DNA of 64,000 bases, from positions 27,172 through 91,171 of the forward strand of contig NZ_BMNT01000033.1 in NCBI RefSeq assembly GCF_014646695.1. Reading direction: 5' to 3'. The notes beneath the pieces were generated by a model. The model ran no database searches and was not told the DNA's origin. It was given only the letters and a program-made list of their open reading frames with translations. Position 1 is the first letter of the stretch, and each line of letters begins with the position of its first letter. This document shows, piece by piece, positions 58,452 to 64,000 of this stretch. Made by a program: the position numbers and the translations under genes. This DNA is from Sphaerisporangium melleum (GTDB lineage: Bacteria; Actinomycetota; Actinomycetes; Streptosporangiales; Streptosporangiaceae).

Positions 58452-58859
58452 GTGGACGAGGTTCTGGGACGCGTGCTGGTCGTGGACGACGACGAGGTTA
58501 TCCGGCAGTTGATCGCCGTGAATCTCAGCCTGGAGGGCTTCCAGGTGGAGACGGCGACCGACGGGCAGGACTGTCTCGACCGGGTGACATCGGTGCGGCC
58601 CGACGTGATCACGCTGGACGTGATGATGCCGCGCCTGGACGGCTGGATGACGGCCGCCAAGCTGCGTGCCGACGAGAGCCTGAACCACATCAAGATCATG
58701 ATGATCACGGCGAGAGCCCAGGAAGAGGACAAGAAGCGCGGCCTCGGCATCGGCGTGGACGCCTACCTCACCAAGCCGTTCGACCCGGCCGAGTTGATCC
58801 AGATGGTGCGCGACCTCGTACTCACCGGCGCCACAGCCGAGGACCCGGGCAAGGAATAG
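58452..58859 (+). CDS. Single-domain response regulator
   Basis: A 135-residue CheY-like receiver. The acidic pair is in VLVVDDDEVIRQL near 8-20, the phospho-acceptor Asp in VITLDVMMPRLDGW near 52-65, Thr/Ser in MMITARAQ near 83-90, and Lys in YLTKPFDPAEL near 105-115. There is no output domain and no adjacent kinase, so it works with a partner elsewhere. GTG at 58452 is the start; the C-terminus is a short acidic tail. Confidence 0.92.
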   Translation: MDEVLGRVLVVDDDEVIRQLIAVNLSLEGFQVETATDGQDCLDRVTSVRPDVITLDVMMPRLDGWMTAAKLRADESLNHIKIMMITARAQEEDKKRGLGIGVDAYLTKPFDPAELIQMVRDLVLTGATAEDPGKE

Positions 58860-58961
58860 TGCCACTGATGGGGTGGTGACGGAGGGCCCGCTGTGTGGTG
58901 GGCCGTTCGCCGTGTGGCCGTGCACGTTCGGCCGCGGGCGGACGGGATTTTCTGCGAGCGG

Positions 58962-61900
58962 TCAGGGCAGCAGGTCGTGCTGGTGGGCGTAGGCCGCGGC
59001 CTGGGTGCGGGAGGAGACACCCAGCTTGGCCAGGATGTTGGACACGTGAACGCTCACCGTCTTGTGCGCGATGAACAGCCGCTCCGCGATCTCACGGTTG
59101 GACAGGCCGGTGGCGACGAGGGCGAGGACCTCCCGTTCACGGCCGGTGAGCGCGATCTGGGGCCGGTCGTCCGAGGCGGTGCCGGGCGTGCCCGGCGAGG
59201 AGGGTGTCGCCTCGGAGTGAACGGCCGGGCGGCTCTGGGATGAGGAGGGGAACCTGGCCCTGCGGCCGAGGTCGGCCAGGGCATGCCGGAGCGGCGCGGC
59301 ACCGAGTGTCTCGGCCGTGATCATGGCCTCGCGCCAGTGTTCGAACGCCTCGTCACGCTCACCGGCGATCAGCAGCGCCTCCGCGAGGCGCCACCGGGAC
59401 CGCGCGACCTCGTAGACCGAGCCGAAGTCGAACGCCTCGACCACCCGGCGCCACGCCACGGGGTCGGCCGTGCCGTTGACGCGCAGCCATTCGGCCTCGG
59501 CCCTGGCCAGCCATGCCTGCCCCTCGATGCCCACCGGCCCCCGGGTGCCGGACCCGGGCCCGAGCGTCGCCGCGTCACGAGCCCGTCGCAGCAGGTCGTC
59601 GGCCCTCGCCCGGATGCCGGCAGGCGCCGGGCCCTCCACGTGCGCCATGACATCAGCTGGGGAGGTCGTGGCGGGCGGTGCCGAGCTCGTGGCTCGTGCC
59701 AGGTCGGTACGCCGCGCTGAAGCGTGAACACGCGCCGGATCATCGGCTCGCGCCGGTTCCGCGACGCGAAGCGGTTCCGCAGGAGGCACCAGGTCCGCAG
59801 GACGTGCCGGGTCCGCAGGAGGCACCAGGTCCGCCGCAGGACGTGCCGGGTCCACAGGACTTACCAGGTCCGCAGGACGTGCCGGTTGCGCAGGACGTGC
59901 CGGGTCGGCGGAACGCGTCGGCTCGGTGGGATATCCGGGCTCGACGGTGGGGCGCTGGGAGGTCCGCGCGAGGTCGGCCAGCGCCCACAGGGCGGTGGCG
60001 CAGATGCGGATCAGGGCCGGGTCGAAGGGCTCAAGGGCTTCGACCACGGCGTCCAGATGCTCGGTCGCGGCTCGCGGGTCGCCGTTCCACAGGGCGTGCT
60101 CGGCGGCCAGGCCGCGCGCGATGTAGGTGACCAGCGAGTCGTTCCAGAACGGCCGCAGCCAGGCCAGGCGCTCCTCGACGACGGCGTCGCCGCGCGCGAC
60201 CTCGAGGAACAGGGCGTAGCCGGAGAGCCGCGCCTCGCCCAGCCTGCCCACCCGTACGGCGAACGCCGCGGTCAGCTCGCCCGCCTCGCGCCACTCTCCG
60301 GCGGTGTAGTGGATGAGAAACTTCAAGAAGCGCAGGTCGGTGCCGTACACGCTCCAGGTCAGGCCGGTCTCACGCGCCAGCTCAATGCCCCGGTCGGCGG
60401 TGGATGCCGCGTCGGCGAGACGGCCCTGGTCGTACTGCACCCGTGCGAGGCTGTAGAGGGCGCGCAGGTCGACCGAGAGGTCGCCCGACCGGATGTCCGC
60501 GGCGACGGCCAGCAGTTCCTCCGCACGGGGCAGGTCGCCGGCGATGTCGGCCACGACGGCGAGGGTGATCAGCGCGCTGGACTCCGCCTCGCGGATGCCG
60601 GACTCGCGGGCGGTGGCGAGTGCCCGTTCTGCCAGGGCTTCGCCCTCGGCGTGCAGGGGTGTCCAGATCAGCGTCCGTGCGTACGTGGCGAGCGCCCTGG
60701 CCAGGTCTGGAAGGGCGCCCAGGGCTCGGCCTTCGTGGACCGCGGGCGAGTGGACGCCCTCGCCCGGCCCGCCGGAGGCGACGGCCTCCGTGGCGAGGTG
60801 AACGGCCGTCTTGGCGGCCTCGGTGGCCGCGGCGTCCTCACCGGCGTCGATGAGGTAGTACGCGAGGCGTTCCCACACCTCGGAGGTCGGCCGCTCGGTG
60901 GTGAGGACCTCGCGCAGCTGGGCGATCGCGCGGTGGGTGTCACCGCTCTCCTCGGCGGCCGCGGCGGTCAGCAGTGCCAGCCGCGGCCGGTCGATGCCCG
61001 CGACCTTCTCGGCGCCCGTGACGCGGTGCCACAGCGCGAGGGCCTGGTCGTAGTGGCCGTGCGCCTCGACGGGTGCGCCCAGGCGGTCGGCGCGCAGCCC
61101 CGCCGCCACCGACGCCGCGAGCGCACCGGGCAGGTCGTGACCGGCGAGATGGTGGTAGGCCAGCTCGGCGGGCGAGTCGAGCAGCGAGGCGAACCGGTTG
61201 TGCAGCCGCACGCGCTCGCCCGGCAGCAGGTCGGCGTACACGGCCTCCTGCAGCAGGGCGTGCCGGAAGGCGTAGCCGTGCCCGCCGTCGGGCAGCAGCA
61301 GACCACGGGAGGCGATCTCGCGGAGTGACTCCTCCAGCTCGATGTCGCGCAGGCCGGAGACCTCCCGGAGCAGGTGGTGGTCGACGCGCCGCCCGGCGAC
61401 CGCGGCGGCGCGCAACACCTGCTGGGCGGGCTCGGACAGACGTTCGACGCGAGCGAGGAGGAGGTTGGCCACGTTGTACGGGAGGCCCTCGACGGCCAGC
61501 AGCTCCTCGGCGTAGAACGGGTTGCCCTCGGCGCGTTCGATGATGTCGCCGATCACCCGGGCGTCGCCGCCGCCGAGGGCCACGAGGTGGTCGGCCATGG
61601 CCGTGGTGCCGAGCGGGCCCAGCACGACTGAGGTCACCGCGGGGAGGCGTTGCATCTCGGCGAGCAGGGGACGGAGCGGGTGCCGCCGATGGAGGTCGTC
61701 GGTGCGGTAGGTGCAGATGAGGCAGACCCGCTCGCGCTGCACCATGCGGCTGAGGAAGACCAGCAGGTCGCGGGTGGAGCGGTCGGCCCAGTGCAGGTCT
61801 TCCAGCACAAGGGCGAGGGGCCTCGCGGCGGACACCTCGGCGAGGAGCCCGAGCATCGACCCGAACAGCTGCTGCTGGGCGAGGCCCGAAGCGGCCTCGG

Positions 61901-62291
61901 GCGAGGCGTCGAGCGCCGCGCCGGGCACCAGCCGGCGCAGCATGGGGCGGGCCTCGATGGCCTGCCACAGCTCGGGGTCGCCGGACGCGCCGCGCAGCGC
62001 ATCGGCGAGCGGGAGGTAGGACAGGGTGTCACCGAGCTCGGCGCACTGCCCGGTGAGCACGGCGAAACCCCGGGCGCGCGCCTGCTCGGCCAGCTCGCGC
62101 ACCAGACGGGTCTTGCCGATGCCCGCGTCGCCGCCCACGACCGCCACTCCGGGCCGCCCGCCGGCCGCGGCGTCGAGCACGGCGATCAGCCGGTCGAGCT
62201 CAGCGCGTCGACCGACAAGAGCACTCGCCGCTTCCCGCCCCGTCACGTCCGCGAGTATCGCACGATGCTCCGACAGGACCGGCTCGTACAT
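58962..62291 (-). CDS. LAL-type LuxR regulator with AAA-like ATPase domain
   Basis: A 1109-residue large ATP-binding LuxR-family regulator. The N-terminus has LVGRRAELDRLIAVLDAA, Walker A GGDAGIGKTRLVREL near 53-67, and Walker B ALVLEDLHWADRSTRDLL near 160-178. A long TPR-like helical middle follows. The C-terminal HTH is LTGREREVLALVATGLSNRE then IAERLFIAHKTVSVHVSNIL, near 1045-1090. Residues 784-850 are a Pro/Ala/Asp repeat not expected in the family. No clear ribosome binding site precedes 62291; GTG at 62246 is an alternative. Target genes are unknown. Confidence 0.9.
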   Translation of the reverse strand: MYEPVLSEHRAILADVTGREAASALVGRRAELDRLIAVLDAAAGGRPGVAVVGGDAGIGKTRLVRELAEQARARGFAVLTGQCAELGDTLSYLPLADALRGASGDPELWQAIEARPMLRRLVPGAALDASPEAASGLAQQQLFGSMLGLLAEVSAARPLALVLEDLHWADRSTRDLLVFLSRMVQRERVCLICTYRTDDLHRRHPLRPLLAEMQRLPAVTSVVLGPLGTTAMADHLVALGGGDARVIGDIIERAEGNPFYAEELLAVEGLPYNVANLLLARVERLSEPAQQVLRAAAVAGRRVDHHLLREVSGLRDIELEESLREIASRGLLLPDGGHGYAFRHALLQEAVYADLLPGERVRLHNRFASLLDSPAELAYHHLAGHDLPGALAASVAAGLRADRLGAPVEAHGHYDQALALWHRVTGAEKVAGIDRPRLALLTAAAAEESGDTHRAIAQLREVLTTERPTSEVWERLAYYLIDAGEDAAATEAAKTAVHLATEAVASGGPGEGVHSPAVHEGRALGALPDLARALATYARTLIWTPLHAEGEALAERALATARESGIREAESSALITLAVVADIAGDLPRAEELLAVAADIRSGDLSVDLRALYSLARVQYDQGRLADAASTADRGIELARETGLTWSVYGTDLRFLKFLIHYTAGEWREAGELTAAFAVRVGRLGEARLSGYALFLEVARGDAVVEERLAWLRPFWNDSLVTYIARGLAAEHALWNGDPRAATEHLDAVVEALEPFDPALIRICATALWALADLARTSQRPTVEPGYPTEPTRSADPARPAQPARPADLVSPVDPARPAADLVPPADPARPADLVPPAEPLRVAEPARADDPARVHASARRTDLARATSSAPPATTSPADVMAHVEGPAPAGIRARADDLLRRARDAATLGPGSGTRGPVGIEGQAWLARAEAEWLRVNGTADPVAWRRVVEAFDFGSVYEVARSRWRLAEALLIAGERDEAFEHWREAMITAETLGAAPLRHALADLGRRARFPSSSQSRPAVHSEATPSSPGTPGTASDDRPQIALTGREREVLALVATGLSNREIAERLFIAHKTVSVHVSNILAKLGVSSRTQAAAYAHQHDLLP
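59740..59945 (-). repeat. In-frame tandem repeat inside the LAL gene
   Basis: About 65 codons repeat the peptide pattern PARPADLVPPAD with variants. The DNA shows GTCCGCAGGACGTGCCGG / GTCCGCAGGAGGCACCAG units in tandem. It lies between the TPR-like region and the C-terminal part and looks like recent slippage expansion. Confidence 0.8.
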
Positions 62292-62375
62292 CTGGAGGGC
62301 GGATTCCGCGGAGTGCGCGATGACCGTCGCGGGTCCCCGGGAGGCGGAGCCGGGGACCCGCGACGGTGGTGCGGA

Positions 62376-64000
62376 TCAGCGGAACGGGATGGTGATGGTG
62401 GAGCGGTTCCCGACGCCGAGCGAGGTCGGGTTGAGGCCGATGGCGCTCCACACCTCGACCCGCACCCGGCCGCCCGCCAGGTTGCCGACGGTGCCGGTAG
62501 AAGAGGTGAGCCCGGCCGTCTGGGTGTAGTGCTCCCAGCCCGCGACCGGATCGGTGGCGAAGTACCGGTAGGTCTCGACGCGGTCGTAGGTGCCGTCCCC
62601 GGTGAGGTCGTACGACACCCGGGCCTGCACGCCGTTGGCCACCGCGGTCCCGGCGTCCAGGTGCAGGTCGAAGGCGGTGGCGCCGCCGGTGTGGGTCATG
62701 GTGAGGCCGCTCGCGGTGTAGACCAGCGGGTTGTACGGCGTGCCGTCGTGGTTGCCCCCGCCGGCGGACGGCACCGTGTCGGCCCCGGCGGCGCCGGCGG
62801 TCGCGGCCAGTCCTCCGCCGGTGACCAGGTAGCGGGTGGGGGTGCCCGGCGTGGGAGTGGGGCTTGGCGTGGGAGTGGGGGTCGGGGTCGGTGAGGGGGT
62901 GGGCTCCGGAGTGCCGCCCGCGCTGGTGGCGGTGGACCCGGCCGGGACGGCGAGCCGCCTGCCGTCGGAGAAGGTCACCGTCCGCGCCGCGGTGCCGAAG
63001 TTGTGCGCGACGTAGGTCCGGGTGCCGTTCAGGGTGAACACCGCGGCCGTCGGGGCGTCGGCGGTGACGGCGGCGTCGACCGTCCCGAGCCTGGCAAGGT
63101 TGTAGATCCAGTGGTAGGTGTGCGCCTTGGAGTCGCCGGACTCGGGGTCGTAGGAGTTCCAGCCGGCGTCCCAGTTCGCCTTGGCGGCGGCCGGGTCGCC
63201 GAGCGCGCGGTACTGCCAGACGAGGTCGCGCCACTCGACCGCGGGCCCGCCGTTCTCGGCTTCCAGCTCGGCGACCCCGGCCCTGACCTTGGCCGGGTAG
63301 AGGCCCTGGTACAGCGACCCGCCGGTGATGGGCAGGTAGTTGATGCCGTGGATCTCCTCGGGGTTGCCGGTCCACCAGGTGGCGTGCGCGGCGCCGTCGC
63401 TCCAGATCATGCCGGCCGTGCCGGGGGCGAAGGAGGAGGGGAAGACCGCGTCGTCCACGTCGTACCAGTACTGCGCGATGGTGGCCGTCTGGGTGGTGTA
63501 CAGGTAGACGCCCAGGTCGCGCAGCGCGGTGTCGCCGGTGGCGGCGCCCAGCAGCAGCGCTCCGGCGGCGAAGTTCATCGCCTCGGAGGACGACTCCTCG
63601 TTGTTGCCCGCGGCGAAGCCCTGGTGCCCGGAGGCCCAGCCGTGCCCGGCGTAGGGGTCGAAGTTGCGCAGGAACGGGAAACGGGTGTCCGTCCTGTCCC
63701 AGTTGTTGGCGTCCTTGGCCAGCAGCTTGGCCATGCCGCCCCACTGCCCGTCCGCCGCCCAGGCCCGGTCGTACCGCGCGACGGTGGCGGCGGCCATCAG
63801 GTAGTAGCCGTAGTGGAAGTGGTGGTCGTTGACCTCGGTGTCGCTGCCGTACGACGCCGGGTATCCGGTGAGGACGCCCCAGGCGGCGTCGTAGCGGAAC
63901 TGCTCCCCCCCCACGGTGAACCAGCTCTGCAGCTCGCCCTTCAGCAGCCCGAGGAGCTTGTCGCGCGAGCCGGTGTCGCCGAGCTGGTCGGCGATGGGCA
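62376..64000 (-). CDS. GH81 endo-beta-1,3-glucanase, C-terminal part (5' end outside window)
   Basis: At least 541 residues, open through the end of the window. The catalytic part matches family 81 glucanases: NDHHFHYGYYLMAAATVARYD, YAGHGWASGHQGFAAGNNEESSSEA (the acid residues DHHxH and NxExxSEA type) and MIWSDGAAHATWWTGNPEEIHGINYLP. A Thr/Pro linker (PTPSPTPTPTPTP) follows, then a C-terminal beta-rich module (VRVEVWSAIGLNPTSLGVG) probably for binding glucan, of the type found on beta-glucanases. Likely secreted for attack on fungal walls. TGA at 62376 ends it. Confidence 0.9.
   Translation of the reverse strand, partial: PIADQLGDTGSRDKLLGLLKGELQSWFTVGGEQFRYDAAWGVLTGYPASYGSDTEVNDHHFHYGYYLMAAATVARYDRAWAADGQWGGMAKLLAKDANNWDRTDTRFPFLRNFDPYAGHGWASGHQGFAAGNNEESSSEAMNFAAGALLLGAATGDTALRDLGVYLYTTQTATIAQYWYDVDDAVFPSSFAPGTAGMIWSDGAAHATWWTGNPEEIHGINYLPITGGSLYQGLYPAKVRAGVAELEAENGGPAVEWRDLVWQYRALGDPAAAKANWDAGWNSYDPESGDSKAHTYHWIYNLARLGTVDAAVTADAPTAAVFTLNGTRTYVAHNFGTAARTVTFSDGRRLAVPAGSTATSAGGTPEPTPSPTPTPTPTPSPTPTPGTPTRYLVTGGGLAATAGAAGADTVPSAGGGNHDGTPYNPLVYTASGLTMTHTGGATAFDLHLDAGTAVANGVQARVSYDLTGDGTYDRVETYRYFATDPVAGWEHYTQTAGLTSSTGTVGNLAGGRVRVEVWSAIGLNPTSLGVGNRSTITIPFR

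Noticed and set aside
59740-59945. A CRISPR-like array
   Set aside because: Units are direct tandem repeats without spacers, in frame inside the LAL gene.

Overview
The window is high-GC actinomycete chromosome. GC-rich codon use, many GTG/TTG starts, ATGA/GTGA-coupled operons, a StrR-type regulator, a LuxR/LAL regulator and rare TTA codons confined mostly to antibiotic-type genes all fit. The flavour (isolated B12-radical SAM RiPP enzymes, GH81 glucanase, HxlR, LAL proteins) suggests Streptosporangiales (Streptosporangium, Nonomuraea, Microbispora or relatives), but genus is inference.

Layout. 1-10.5 kb is mostly core: a partial unknown gene, an unknown protein, a YihY/PAP2/PAP2 membrane operon, a PP2C phosphatase divergent from an orphan N6-adenine methyltransferase followed by a Ser/Thr kinase and a FUSC transporter, then a PNPOx-fold protein with a flavohemoprotein. 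10.9-24 kb is an accessory biosynthetic cluster (cluster 1): a 35-residue peptide with a TTA codon, an amino-acid dehydrogenase, a fumarase/aspartase-type lyase, a JAMM protein, an FmdE-like protein with a His-rich tail, an EhpF-like adenylate-forming enzyme with its EhpG-like acyl reductase, a TrmO-like protein, a D-amino-acid-oxidase-like enzyme, an SDR, an MFS pump and a StrR/NovG-type activator. 24-26.7 kb holds a Nudix hydrolase and RecD2 helicase.

27.3-37.1 kb is cluster 2: a luciferase-like monooxygenase, two ATP-grasp ligases, a glutamate-cysteine-ligase-like protein, an asparagine-synthetase-like protein, a PrpF-like isomerase, an MFS pump and a ParB-like DNA-binding protein. It looks like an NRPS-free peptide or amide pathway, and three of its genes carry TTA codons.

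37.2-52.2 kb is the most striking part (cluster 3): a RiPP cluster. A 62-residue precursor ending NNNCLC lies at the head of a minus-strand operon encoding a radical SAM/SPASM maturase, a LanD-like flavin cysteine decarboxylase, an exporter, a subtilisin-type protease, a GAF protein, a YcaO cyclodehydratase, an E1-like partner, an RRE/E1/nitroreductase-like fusion and a final protein of unknown role. Two radical SAM enzymes with the look of B12-dependent C-methyltransferases are transcribed divergently. The intergenic region has three direct repeats spaced exactly 22 bp. The predicted core has two Cys and no Ser or Thr, so a classical lanthionine or AviCys is excluded; I do not recognise a described product with this enzyme set.

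52.2-56.8 kb is a graveyard of mobile DNA beside a tRNA-Arg(CCG): an IS200/IS605 TnpA remnant, a DDE transposase remnant, a low-GC orphan gene and a tyrosine integrase remnant whose catalytic Tyr codon is now TAA; an HxlR regulator and its divergent target sit within it. 57-64 kb returns to ordinary genes: an NlpC/P60 hydrolase, a single-domain response regulator, a large LAL regulator with an internal repeat expansion, and the C-terminal part of a GH81 glucanase running off the window.
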